10,236 nt of DNA from Clostridia bacterium (lineage in GTDB: Bacteria; Bacillota_A; Clostridia; Christensenellales; Borkfalkiaceae): NCBI GenBank assembly GCA_017504735.1, contig JAFVQP010000028.1:1-10236 (forward strand), written 5' to 3'. The notes below the pieces were generated by a model. That model was given only the letters and a program-made list of their open reading frames with translations. It was not told where the DNA came from and searched no databases. Below are positions 1-7,116 of this stretch, in pieces. Every line of letters starts with the position of its first letter. Position 1 is the first letter of the stretch. Position numbers and translations under genes: made by a program.

Positions 1-3000
1 GATTGAAGAATACGAGCATATGATGGTGCAGGCGGCGGTCGCAGCAAAGGAATGCGGCGGCGTGCACAATTCGCCGTTTACCAACGTAAACTTGTACGAT
101 TATAGCCTAGAGGTGCGGGATTCGGTATATTGCGCTTCCGAGGTTATGATTGCGGAAATCAAGCATTTGAAGAATTATATCGCGCTATTTTTGGATTTGT
201 ACCAGCAAAACATCAGCACGTTGACAAGAAAGAAACTTGAAAATCTTTTTGAAATTGCAAGACGTTTGCAAAGCGGTTCCCTCAATAAATACTTTAAGGA
301 AAATGAGACGGAATTCTTTGCATTCTTCAATGCAAACAAACGCTTGGACGCTTGCCTTGAGAAGTACCATACAACCTGCAAAAAGCTGATTGATCTTGGC
401 AAGGATTATAAGGCGATTGGAGAATGGTTGGAGACGGGCAGCACCGATTACGAAAAAAATAAGACGGTCAAGGCGGTGGCGAAAAAGCTTTCTAAGATGG
501 CAAACACCGATTTGAGCGACGAGGAATTGATTTCGCTCCTGAAAACCGCCTACGATATTTACGAGGCGATGGATTGTATCCGTGCAAATACGAACCTTTC
601 ACAATATTTCACCATGGCGTTTGGCAGGGTGGATTTCTTCGATGCAAGAAAGAATTTCATGAAGGATTTGTACGAGTTGCACGCTCTGTGTGCCTCGGTG
701 TTTATGGATTACAACCCGGACAGCTTTAACAGCATGTGTATGCGTGCGGCTTGTGGCTACACAGCGCCCGTTTTGCAGGGGTTAATGCGTTCGGTGACTT
801 GCTTTAATGAGGCGGAAAACAGCTTTATCGCGATCACGAATGCGGATAGAGCGTACATCCCTATGGAAGAATTGTTGGAAAGCTATACCTCGAAAGCGGG
901 TGCGTTGATTGAAAACATCGATATGCTTGCCAACTGGTGTATGTACAAAAAGACGGCGCAAGCGCTGGATAAAGCGGGGTTGACCTTTATTACCGATGCG
1001 TTGGAAAATGGTGCGGTATCGGGTGAAAATATCGTAGAAAGCTTTGAAAAGAACGTTTATAAAAACTTCCTGCAGACCAATATACCACTTGACCCTGTGC
1101 TTGCAAGGTTCTCTGCTGCGGTATCTGAAGAAAAAACGGAAAATTTACGCACGCTAATGGATGAGTTTGCTAAACTTACAAAAGAACATATCCGCGCGAA
1201 GCTGATTTCTCGTTTGCCGATGGATACGACGGACAGCACGCTTGCTTTAGAGATGGCAAGTTTCCAACGATTGGTAAAAACCAATCTGCGTGGTATGGGC
1301 TTGAGAAGATTGTTTGAAGAGGCACCTGCGCTGATGAAAACGATTGCGCCTTGTATGTTGATGAGCCCGATCACCGTTTCACAATACTTAAAACCTGAAA
1401 ACGGGTTATTTGATTTGGTTATTTTCGACGAAGCGTCGCAAATTCCTACCGCGGAAGCGATTTGTTCGATTGCAAGAGGGAAAGAAGCCATTATCGTGGG
1501 CGACCCGAAACAGTTGCCTCCGACCACCTTCTTTAATAGCAATTACGTGGATGAGGATAATCTTGAAAGCGAAGATATGGAAAGCATCCTCGACGACTGT
1601 CTTACCATCAATATGCCGCAAAGACATTTGACTTGGCATTATAGAAGTAAGCACGAGAGCTTGATTGCATTCTCTAATGCGATGTATTATGAAAATAGAC
1701 TGTGTACCTTCCCTTCGCCTGACGCGTTGGCGAGCAAGGTAAATTTTGTGTACGTCGAGGACGGTACGTATGATCGTGGCGGCACAAAGCGTAACAAAGA
1801 GGAAGGGGATAAGCTGATTGCCGAGGTATTGCGTCGCTTGACCGACCCGAAGGCAAGCAAGCAAAGCATTGGTGTCGTTACCTTTAGTACGGCGCAAAAG
1901 GATTATATCGAGCGTAAGTTGAGCGCATTGATTACGGAGAAAAAGCTGGAAAAGGTGGCGTATGAGCGTGAAGAACCGCTGTTTGTTAAGAACCTTGAAA
2001 ACGTACAGGGTGATGAACGTGACGTAATTTTGTTCTCCGTTTGCTACGGTCCTGATAAGCTGGGCAGGGTATCGTTGAACTTTGGTCCTTTAAACCAGTT
2101 TGGCGGTTGGCGCCGTCTGAACGTTGCGGTTTCGCGTGCTAGGGAAGAAATGATGGTATTCTCGTCTATGACGGGGGCAATGATTGACCTTAGTAAGACG
2201 AAGTCACGTGGGGTTATGGGGTTGAAGGCTTTCCTTGAATTTGCACAAAAAGGTAGAACCAACCTTGCAATTTCTTCCGAAAACGTCATGAGAAAGCGTG
2301 ATGGCATTGGAAAGTATATCGCGGAAGAGTTGGCAAGCTATGGCTACGATTGTCGTTACGACGTGGGTGCGTCTGGTTTCAAGGTGGATGTTGCCGTGAT
2401 TGATCCAAAGGATAGGAAACGCTTTATTTTGGCAATTATGTGCGATACCCCCAACCGTTTCTCGGTGAAAGATCGCAACGTATTGCAAATTCAAACCCTC
2501 AAGCGCAATAACTGGAACGTAATGCGGTTGTATTCGGTGAACTATTATAACAATCCGAAACGTGAAATCAAGAAAATCAAGGATTTCCTCGATAAATTGA
2601 CGGGCGCAGATAAGAAGGGCGGTGCAGAACTTAACCGTTATAAAAAGACCTATAAAAAGGCAAATTTGACGGAAATAACGGTGGAAAATGCCAACTACGT
2701 GACGTCGGGTGAGAATGATAAGGAAATTCTTACACGCTTGAAGGCGATTGTTACGGCGGAAGAACCGATTTCCTTTGATTTCCTCGTGCGCAGATGCTTA
2801 AATAGCCTTGGTATCACCAAATACGGCAGTAAAGTGGAAAACCGTATGCAGGCGTTGATAGGGCTTTGTGGGTTTAAGTATGAAAAGATTTTGGGTACGG
2901 AATTCTACCGTAAGACGGATAAGTGCGTTGGCTTCGACCATTATCGTGTAGAAACGGGCGAAACCGTGAGAAAGAGTGAAAAGGATTACACCCCCTATGA

Positions 3001-3199
3001 AATCATCTCCGTTGTGCGCGGCGCATTGGAAGATAAGGTGGCGTTGTATATGGAAGAAATTCAAACGATTGTTGCCTCGGTATTCCGTGTGGCGAAACCT
3101 ACGGATGCCTTTACGACATACGTCAACGATTGTGTGACGTTGGGCGAAGAGAAAGGTTTGTTCTTGCGCTCGGTGTCGGATAGAATTTCTTTAGCGTAA
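1..3199 (+). CDS. DUF4011/DUF3320-family SF1 DNA helicase with Vsr-like nuclease fold, 5'-truncated by window edge
   Basis: This is the C-terminal part of a large ATP-dependent SF1 helicase. The frame is open to the left edge, so the true start and the Walker A motif lie outside. Residues are counted from the ATG at 20, which is probably internal. Residues 1-440 are a long helical insertion typical of this family between motifs I and II. Motif II is IFDEASQ (468-474) and motif III GDPKQLPP (494-501). Further motifs are WHYRSK (539-544), ENVQGDERD (660-668) and NVAVSRARE (701-709). Residues about 759-861 fit a Vsr/MTES_1575-type endonuclease fold: Asp790 is kept, but Met807 sits where the family usually has Glu (IMCD against IECD). 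Residues about 900-963 fit DUF3320, followed by a second winged-helix-like tail. Relatives with this architecture occur both as chromosomal housekeeping-like genes and in phage-defence settings; this neighbourhood shows no other defence gene. The helicase call is firm; the biological role is unknown. Confidence 0.9.
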   Translation, partial: IEEYEHMMVQAAVAAKECGGVHNSPFTNVNLYDYSLEVRDSVYCASEVMIAEIKHLKNYIALFLDLYQQNISTLTRKKLENLFEIARRLQSGSLNKYFKENETEFFAFFNANKRLDACLEKYHTTCKKLIDLGKDYKAIGEWLETGSTDYEKNKTVKAVAKKLSKMANTDLSDEELISLLKTAYDIYEAMDCIRANTNLSQYFTMAFGRVDFFDARKNFMKDLYELHALCASVFMDYNPDSFNSMCMRAACGYTAPVLQGLMRSVTCFNEAENSFIAITNADRAYIPMEELLESYTSKAGALIENIDMLANWCMYKKTAQALDKAGLTFITDALENGAVSGENIVESFEKNVYKNFLQTNIPLDPVLARFSAAVSEEKTENLRTLMDEFAKLTKEHIRAKLISRLPMDTTDSTLALEMASFQRLVKTNLRGMGLRRLFEEAPALMKTIAPCMLMSPITVSQYLKPENGLFDLVIFDEASQIPTAEAICSIARGKEAIIVGDPKQLPPTTFFNSNYVDEDNLESEDMESILDDCLTINMPQRHLTWHYRSKHESLIAFSNAMYYENRLCTFPSPDALASKVNFVYVEDGTYDRGGTKRNKEEGDKLIAEVLRRLTDPKASKQSIGVVTFSTAQKDYIERKLSALITEKKLEKVAYEREEPLFVKNLENVQGDERDVILFSVCYGPDKLGRVSLNFGPLNQFGGWRRLNVAVSRAREEMMVFSSMTGAMIDLSKTKSRGVMGLKAFLEFAQKGRTNLAISSENVMRKRDGIGKYIAEELASYGYDCRYDVGASGFKVDVAVIDPKDRKRFILAIMCDTPNRFSVKDRNVLQIQTLKRNNWNVMRLYSVNYYNNPKREIKKIKDFLDKLTGADKKGGAELNRYKKTYKKANLTEITVENANYVTSGENDKEILTRLKAIVTAEEPISFDFLVRRCLNSLGITKYGSKVENRMQALIGLCGFKYEKILGTEFYRKTDKCVGFDHYRVETGETVRKSEKDYTPYEIISVVRGALEDKVALYMEEIQTIVASVFRVAKPTDAFTTYVNDCVTLGEEKGLFLRSVSDRISLA
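3158..3186 (+). promoter_or_regulatory. Possible comEC promoter inside the helicase 3' end
   Basis: TTGTTC (3158-3163), a 17-base spacer and TAGAAT (3181-3186) resemble a vegetative promoter. Transcription would begin near 3193, just before the helicase stop codon. The -35 box matches consensus at only its first three bases. The main support is positional: there is no room for a promoter between the following hairpin and comEC. Confidence 0.3.
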
Positions 3200-3204
3200 G
3201 ATAG

Positions 3205-3233
3205 AAAAGCCGCAAGAAACTGCGGCTTTTTTT
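3205..3233 (+). terminator. Rho-independent terminator after the helicase gene
   Basis: AAAAGCCGCA (3205-3214) pairs perfectly with TGCGGCTTTT (3221-3230) around a 6-base loop, and the T-run continues to 3233. The hairpin starts five bases past the helicase stop. It ends only two bases before the comEC ribosome binding site, so it also lies in the leader of any transcript that reads into comEC. Confidence 0.85.
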
Positions 3234-3243
3234 GTGAGGTGTT

Positions 3244-4911
3244 ATGAAAGAAAAGCGGATAACTGCACAACCTAACGAGGGGAAATTGTTTAATTTTCGC
3301 CTTGTGCTTTTTGCCGCAATCTTTTTGGTTGTAGGCATAGTATTCTGCTTTTATCATCGCTTTTACAGCTTGTCCTCGTTGTGGCTGTTGTGTTTAATTC
3401 CAATGGCGGCATTTCCTATATTTTTGTCCTTACCGTTTGGGAAATGGAAGGAGATGGGGCTGATTTTTGTGATCCTTTGCGGTTTTTGTTTGATGGGCTT
3501 CTTCGGCTTTGGTGTGGAAGTGAACCGTTACGAAAACGTATCTTCGTTTGGGGAGTGTTACTTCTCTGGACGAGTAGTGGAAATGAGCAAAGGAACCAAC
3601 TCGGTAAAAGTAGTGCTTGATGATCTACGCATCGACGGCGAAGAGCAAAATTGTAAGCTCGTCGCATACCTGCCCACCTCATTACACGATAAAGTGACGC
3701 TTTCAGACGAACTATTTTTGCACGGTAACGTTGAAAAAAGAGAGATTTCTGCGGAGAAGTTTGCACGTGCGGCAAAGGACTTTGGGAAACGTATTTTTTT
3801 GACGGCAAACGATGTGGAAGGGGAAAAAACGGGACATCGTTTTGACCTGTTCTTGTTTTTAAATGCGCGCGCAAAAAAGGTAATTGACGAAGGTATGGAT
3901 AAAACGCCTGCCGCTGTGACACGCGCGGTATTATTGGGGAATACGGCAGGGATAGAAGAAGGACTGTATGAAAATATCCGCTACGGCGGTATTGCGCATA
4001 TATTTGCGGTATCGGGGTTGCACGTGGGCTCACTTTTTGCCTTTTGTTTACTGCTGCTAAAGAAAACCCCGATGAGGCGTTTGCATGGAGCATTGCAATT
4101 TTTCTTTGTTGCGATAATCCTCTTGCTTTATGCAGGGATTTGCGCTTTTTCTGCATCGGTCGTGCGTGCGACGGTGATATGTTTGATTGCTTACCTTGGA
4201 AAATTGATACAGGTAAAAACGGATTTTCTTCAATCGCTTGGCGGCGCGGCGATTTGTATCCTTATATTTACGCCATCTACCTTGTTTACGGTAGGGTTTC
4301 AACTTTCGTTTGCGGCGTGTTTCGGGATTGCCTTTTTGGCAAAACCAATAGGGCAGGTATTTGATGAAGGTGCAAAATTGTATCGAAAGTATTTCCCTAT
4401 GAAATTGACGGAAGCGGAATTGCAGGCAATCGAAAATGAGGATACGATGCCGCCTCGCATTTCTACGCGCATCTATCGAACTGCGTCTTCCTTTTTGGCA
4501 ACCAGCCTTGCTGCACAAATTTTTACCGCACCATTACTGTTACAATATTTTGGCTACATTTCAGGCTGGGCGTTGTTATTAAACTGTATTTTTGTACCGT
4601 TTATCAGTGTGATATTCTCCTTGCTTTTGATACTTGTCACGGTGGCATGTCTGATGCCGTTGGGACTTGCTACGGCAGTATTATACCTGCCTAACGTAAT
4701 TTGGTCAGCAGTGCTGTTGTTGTTTGAAGTAGTGGACTTTACCTCTTTTGCGTTGGAAGGGGTTTCGATATCGGCAGGGGTGTCGCTGGTCTATATAGCC
4801 GCCACTTTGTTTTTTACGGATAAATGGAATTTAAAAAAATCCTTGCGTTTTACACTTGGTGGGGCGTGTGTATTGGCATTTGCCATAGGCATGGTTGCGT
4901 TGAATTTGTAA
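3244..4911 (+). CDS. comEC: ComEC/Rec2-type competence DNA-uptake channel, short form without metallo-beta-lactamase domain
   Basis: This is a polytopic inner-membrane protein of the family that forms the channel for single-stranded DNA entry during transformation. Three N-terminal membrane segments lie at about residues 17-38, 42-65 and 71-90. A soluble DUF4131/OB-like stretch follows (about 100-167, with SGRVVE). The Competence domain carries the family signature AVSGLHVG at 255-262 and then many hydrophobic segments to the C-terminus. At 555 residues it is far shorter than Bacillus ComEC (about 775), because the C-terminal metallo-beta-lactamase-like domain is absent; the protein ends soon after its last membrane helix. 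GAGGT at 3236-3240 precedes the ATG by three bases. It sits immediately upstream of holA, a common Bacillota order. The family call is firm; whether the short form supports DNA uptake is not known. Confidence 0.93.
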   Translation: MKEKRITAQPNEGKLFNFRLVLFAAIFLVVGIVFCFYHRFYSLSSLWLLCLIPMAAFPIFLSLPFGKWKEMGLIFVILCGFCLMGFFGFGVEVNRYENVSSFGECYFSGRVVEMSKGTNSVKVVLDDLRIDGEEQNCKLVAYLPTSLHDKVTLSDELFLHGNVEKREISAEKFARAAKDFGKRIFLTANDVEGEKTGHRFDLFLFLNARAKKVIDEGMDKTPAAVTRAVLLGNTAGIEEGLYENIRYGGIAHIFAVSGLHVGSLFAFCLLLLKKTPMRRLHGALQFFFVAIILLLYAGICAFSASVVRATVICLIAYLGKLIQVKTDFLQSLGGAAICILIFTPSTLFTVGFQLSFAACFGIAFLAKPIGQVFDEGAKLYRKYFPMKLTEAELQAIENEDTMPPRISTRIYRTASSFLATSLAAQIFTAPLLLQYFGYISGWALLLNCIFVPFISVIFSLLLILVTVACLMPLGLATAVLYLPNVIWSAVLLLFEVVDFTSFALEGVSISAGVSLVYIAATLFFTDKWNLKKSLRFTLGGACVLAFAIGMVALNL

Positions 4912-4962
4912 AAAAGCGTTTTTGGGTCAAAAATATAGGAAAAAGAAAATTGCTGGATATTC

Positions 4963-4991
4963 TTGCTTTTTTTGAAAGGGTATGCTATAAT
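4963..4991 (+). promoter_or_regulatory. Sigma-A-like promoter for holA
   Basis: TTGCTT (4963-4968) is followed after 17 bases by a perfect TATAAT (4986-4991). The expected transcription start is near 4998, about 26 bases before the holA ATG. This lets holA be transcribed independently of comEC, after which no convincing terminator is visible in the 112-base gap. Confidence 0.7.
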
Positions 4992-4999
4992 ATAGCATA
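4981..4999. promoter_or_regulatory. 19-base dyad covering the holA -10 box; possible operator
   Basis: TATGCTATAATATAGCATA is a perfect inverted repeat with 9-base arms around a single central base. It contains the whole -10 hexamer and reaches the expected start of transcription. A repressor bound here would block the promoter, but AT-rich -10 regions also form dyads by chance. Confidence 0.4.
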
Positions 5000-5011
5000 T
5001 ATCATAAAAAT

Positions 5012-5017
5012 GGGAGG
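5012..5017 (+). promoter_or_regulatory. Ribosome binding site that fixes the holA start
   Basis: GGGAGG ends six bases before ATG 5024. The in-frame TTG at 5018 directly abuts this site and cannot be used with it, so ATG 5024 is the start. Confidence 0.85.
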
Positions 5018-5023
5018 TTGCGC

Positions 5024-6019
5024 ATGAAATACGTTGATTTTAGAAAATATACCGATGAAAACGGCGCGCAACCTATTTATTTGTTTGAGGGAGAAGAAGT
5101 ATATTTCCGTGAAAAAGGTGAGGCACTTTTAAAAGCCCGCTTTTTACAAGAACCTACCCTCGATTATGCTACCTTTGACGGCGGTTCGCTGAAAGGGGAT
5201 AAAATAAAGGCGTTGGTCGACGCGGTGAATTGTTTCCCGTTTGTCAGCGAGAAACGTGTTGTGCGGGTGAGCGAGTTTTATCCTGCGGATAAAGATTTTG
5301 ACTTTTATTTAAAGGATTTGTTTGACAATCCACCTCGCGATGCGATTTTGCTGATTGTCAACGGCAATAAGGGCAAGGCTGGGACAGCGGCACTTGCGAA
5401 AAAACCCAACGTTACGTACGTAGATTGCGCCCGTTCGGATGAAGAAACGATTAAAAAATGGATTTACGGTACTTGTAAGCGCGCAGGGGTGTATGCGGAT
5501 GGCGTAACCTGTGGGAAGTTGGCAAATTATTGCGTGTACGATATGGCGCGTATTGCGCAGGAAACGGAAAAATTGCTTGGATATTGCGTGGCGGTTGGCG
5601 AGCAGCGCTTGACAGACGAGCTTGTCGATGAACTCGTTTATCCTGATGCGGAATATAAGATTTACGAGCTTGCCAATGCGCTCGCACGGAAAAATTATTC
5701 CACCTATATGCGTGTGATTAAGGACTTGTCCACACGTGGCTTCAATGAAACCTCCCTGCTTTCGTCGCTTGCTTCTTACTTTAAGGGCTTGTATGAAACT
5801 TCGTTATGCAAGGGGAGCGATCAGGACGTTGCAACTGCGTTGGGGATTAAGGAATATGCGGCGCGGAAAAACCGTGAGCAGGCGGCAAAGTTCGGCAAAG
5901 AGTTTTTGTTGGAATTGTACAATGCAACTTACGGGGCAATCAGTGCCATCAAATGCGGCGAAATTACGCCGGCATCTGCGTTGAAAACGGTGACGGCAAA
6001 GCTATTTTTTGAAAATTGA
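5024..6019 (+). CDS. holA: DNA polymerase III delta subunit (clamp loader)
   Basis: This subunit of the clamp loader opens the beta sliding clamp and helps load it onto primed DNA. The product is 331 residues, close to Bacillus YqeN (about 347). Family-like segments are PIYLFEGEEVYF near the N-terminus, CFPFVSEKRVVRVSEFYP in the first domain, LANYCVYDMARIAQETEKL in the middle and the helical C-terminal region starting DAEYKIYELANALARKNY. No Walker A motif is expected or seen, because delta is an AAA+-fold subunit that does not bind ATP. The gene follows comEC, as in many Bacillota, but has its own promoter. The start is set by GGGAGG six bases upstream of ATG 5024. Confidence 0.92.
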   Translation: MKYVDFRKYTDENGAQPIYLFEGEEVYFREKGEALLKARFLQEPTLDYATFDGGSLKGDKIKALVDAVNCFPFVSEKRVVRVSEFYPADKDFDFYLKDLFDNPPRDAILLIVNGNKGKAGTAALAKKPNVTYVDCARSDEETIKKWIYGTCKRAGVYADGVTCGKLANYCVYDMARIAQETEKLLGYCVAVGEQRLTDELVDELVYPDAEYKIYELANALARKNYSTYMRVIKDLSTRGFNETSLLSSLASYFKGLYETSLCKGSDQDVATALGIKEYAARKNREQAAKFGKEFLLELYNATYGAISAIKCGEITPASALKTVTAKLFFEN

Positions 6020-6026
6020 TAAAAAT

Positions 6027-6066
6027 CGTGAGGAAATTTAGGAAAAAATACTTTCTTTTTCTCACG
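6027..6066. repeat. Imperfect inverted repeat between holA and cdaA
   Basis: CGTGAG (6027-6032) is the exact reverse complement of CTCACG (6061-6066). Purine-rich bases inside the left arm can partly pair with the pyrimidine run on the right. No T-run follows, so it is not a standard terminator. It overlaps the presumed -35 region of the cdaA promoter. Its role is unknown. Confidence 0.3.
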
Positions 6067-6080
6067 GATTTATATATAAT
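6052..6080 (+). promoter_or_regulatory. Probable cdaA operon promoter with palindromic -10 region
   Basis: A perfect TATAAT lies at 6075-6080. The hexamer 17 bases upstream, TTTCTT (6052-6057), is a poor -35 box. The -10 lies within TATAATATATTATA (6075-6088), a perfect 14-base palindrome. The start of transcription would be near 6087, giving a leader of about 47 bases. A weak -35 suggests low or activator-dependent transcription, which is inference. Confidence 0.5.
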
Positions 6081-6105
6081 ATATTATAGGATTAATTTTA
6101 CACAC

Positions 6106-6120
6106 GCGCGTATTGCGCGC
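6106..6120 (+). promoter_or_regulatory. GC-only leader hairpin next to the cdaA ribosome binding site
   Basis: GCGCG (6106-6110) can pair with CGCGC (6116-6120) around a 5-base loop. The last paired base is one base before AAGGAGG (6122-6128). An alternative register of equal length exists. Such a stem could affect ribosome access, but it does not cover the binding site itself. Confidence 0.3.
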
Positions 6121-6121
6121 T

Positions 6122-6128
6122 AAGGAGG
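6122..6128 (+). promoter_or_regulatory. Ribosome binding site that fixes the cdaA start
   Basis: AAGGAGG is a full Shine-Dalgarno match five bases before ATG 6134. The in-frame TTG at 6113 lies upstream of this site and inside the leader hairpin, so it is rejected as the start. Confidence 0.85.
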
Positions 6129-6133
6129 AAGGT

Positions 6134-7015
6134 ATGGGAATAAACCTTTTGACAAGCGGATATGATTTCGCAGGACTGTGGGAAAACGTGATTTCGTTTT
6201 TCACAGGCATAAATCCCTTGCACGTTGTAGAGATTGTGATGTTTTTCTTCATCTTCTTTTTCGTGTCGAAGGTATTGCGAGATAATGATGCAACCAAATT
6301 GATGTTGGTATATTGGTTTATGATCATTGCAGGCGGTGCAATGCGCGTCTTTGACGGTGAGATTATGAAACCAGAATTTTTCACGTTTTACGTGATTTTA
6401 CTGTCGGCGACAATGCTGATTATTTTCAACGTAGAAGTGAAGAAGTATTTTTGGGATGTGCATAAGATAAAAAAGGGTGCGACGGAAGGCTCGTCTGGAG
6501 AAACGGAAATCTTTACCCAAGCGGACACCGAACGTTGTATTGCGAACATTGTCAAAGCTTTACAAAATATGTCGAAAAACAACGTGGGTGCATTGATTGT
6601 GCTTTCGCGCGGTAGTTTGCCTAAGCAGGTTTTGCAAAGCGGTGTAATGATCGACTCGGAAATTTCTCCTCAAATGATTGAAGGCGTATTTTTCCCGAAA
6701 GCTCCTTTGCACGACGGTGCTATGGTCATTCACGGGCATAAAATTCAGGCTGCTGGCTGTTTCTTACCTTTGACGCAAAAAACGAGTTATCCTAAGGAAT
6801 ATGGTACCCGTCATCGTGCGGCAATTGGCATTACCGAGGTGGCAAACGTTATTTCGTTGGTTGTTTCGGAAGAAACGGGGATTATTTCCATTGTAAAGCA
6901 GGGCAACGTAACCCGTTACGCCGATTATGATATGTTGGTGGATGCGTTGAAGGATTACTACTGGCAGGATATGGCGTTGAGTACGAAAAAGGGTATCGGG
7001 GGTAACAAAGCATGA
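6134..7015 (+). CDS. cdaA: Membrane diadenylate cyclase CdaA (c-di-AMP synthase)
   Basis: CdaA condenses two ATP into cyclic di-AMP, the second messenger governing potassium and osmolyte transport and wall integrity in Bacillota. The product has 293 residues. Three membrane helices lie at about 31-48, 55-70 and 82-100, followed by the cytoplasmic DisA_N/DAC domain (about 105-280). The catalytic motifs are intact: LHDGA with Asp194-Gly195-Ala196, GTRHR at 224-228, and SEETG at 245-249, so the enzyme should be active. The N-terminus before the first helix is about 30 residues, and the loop after GALIVLSRG differs from the Bacillus protein's IERE segment. The usual partners are CdaR and GlmM. 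Here the next gene is a 34-residue membrane ORF overlapping by ATGA, then aspartate kinase, and no glmM is present in the window. Confidence 0.95.
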   Translation: MGINLLTSGYDFAGLWENVISFFTGINPLHVVEIVMFFFIFFFVSKVLRDNDATKLMLVYWFMIIAGGAMRVFDGEIMKPEFFTFYVILLSATMLIIFNVEVKKYFWDVHKIKKGATEGSSGETEIFTQADTERCIANIVKALQNMSKNNVGALIVLSRGSLPKQVLQSGVMIDSEISPQMIEGVFFPKAPLHDGAMVIHGHKIQAAGCFLPLTQKTSYPKEYGTRHRAAIGITEVANVISLVVSEETGIISIVKQGNVTRYADYDMLVDALKDYYWQDMALSTKKGIGGNKA

Positions 7016-7116
7016 AATTCGGTAACTTTTTAAAGAGTGTATTTATTTCGAAATTTTGGATTAAGGCAATCACGCTGATTTTGGCGGTTTTTGTAGTGCT
7101 TGTAATTAGTTTGTAA
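7012..7116 (+). CDS. 34-residue single-pass membrane micro-protein at the cdaR position (CdaR anchor-like)
   Basis: The ORF starts MKFGNFLKSVF and continues as SKFWIKAITLILAVFVVLV, ending ISL before TAA. That gives a basic N-terminus and one membrane helix (about residues 16-33) with almost nothing outside. Its ATG overlaps the cdaA stop as ATGA, implying translational coupling. The next ribosome binding site begins 16 bases after its stop. The pattern of aromatic, Lys, Ile/Ala and then a hydrophobic run resembles the N-terminal anchor of CdaR/YbbR proteins, which normally follows cdaA and carries several extracytoplasmic YbbR repeats. Those repeats are absent and there is no space for them. 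It may be a cdaR remnant, a functional mini-regulator of CdaA, or an unrelated small membrane protein. The coding call rests on the overlap and membrane-helix pattern; homology is inference. Confidence 0.65.
   Translation: MKFGNFLKSVFISKFWIKAITLILAVFVVLVISL

Noticed and set aside
1057..1897. Overlapping minus-strand frames of about 160 codons inside the helicase gene
   Set aside because: They run antisense to the conserved helicase motifs, have no ribosome binding site context and no recognisable motif.
1..3199. Defence island built around the helicase
   Set aside because: No other defence-type gene, integrase or mobile element is visible, and the neighbours to the right are core chromosomal genes. 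Sequence to the left of the window would be needed.
3416..4156. Minus-strand open frame of 246 codons inside comEC
   Set aside because: Its predicted protein is Arg/Ser/Gln-rich with no domain and lies wholly antisense to a well-supported membrane-protein gene. It is a shadow of the codon use on the other strand.
4912..4980. Possible terminator after comEC (short A/T runs such as AAAAAGCGTTTTT and AAGAA...TTCTT)
   Set aside because: Stems are only about five A-T pairs without a GC core; not a credible terminator.
5018..5023. TTG 5018 as the holA start
   Set aside because: It directly abuts the GGGAGG ribosome binding site; ATG 5024 has correct spacing.
6113..6133. TTG 6113 as the cdaA start
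   Set aside because: It lies upstream of the AAGGAGG site at 6122-6128, which serves ATG 6134.
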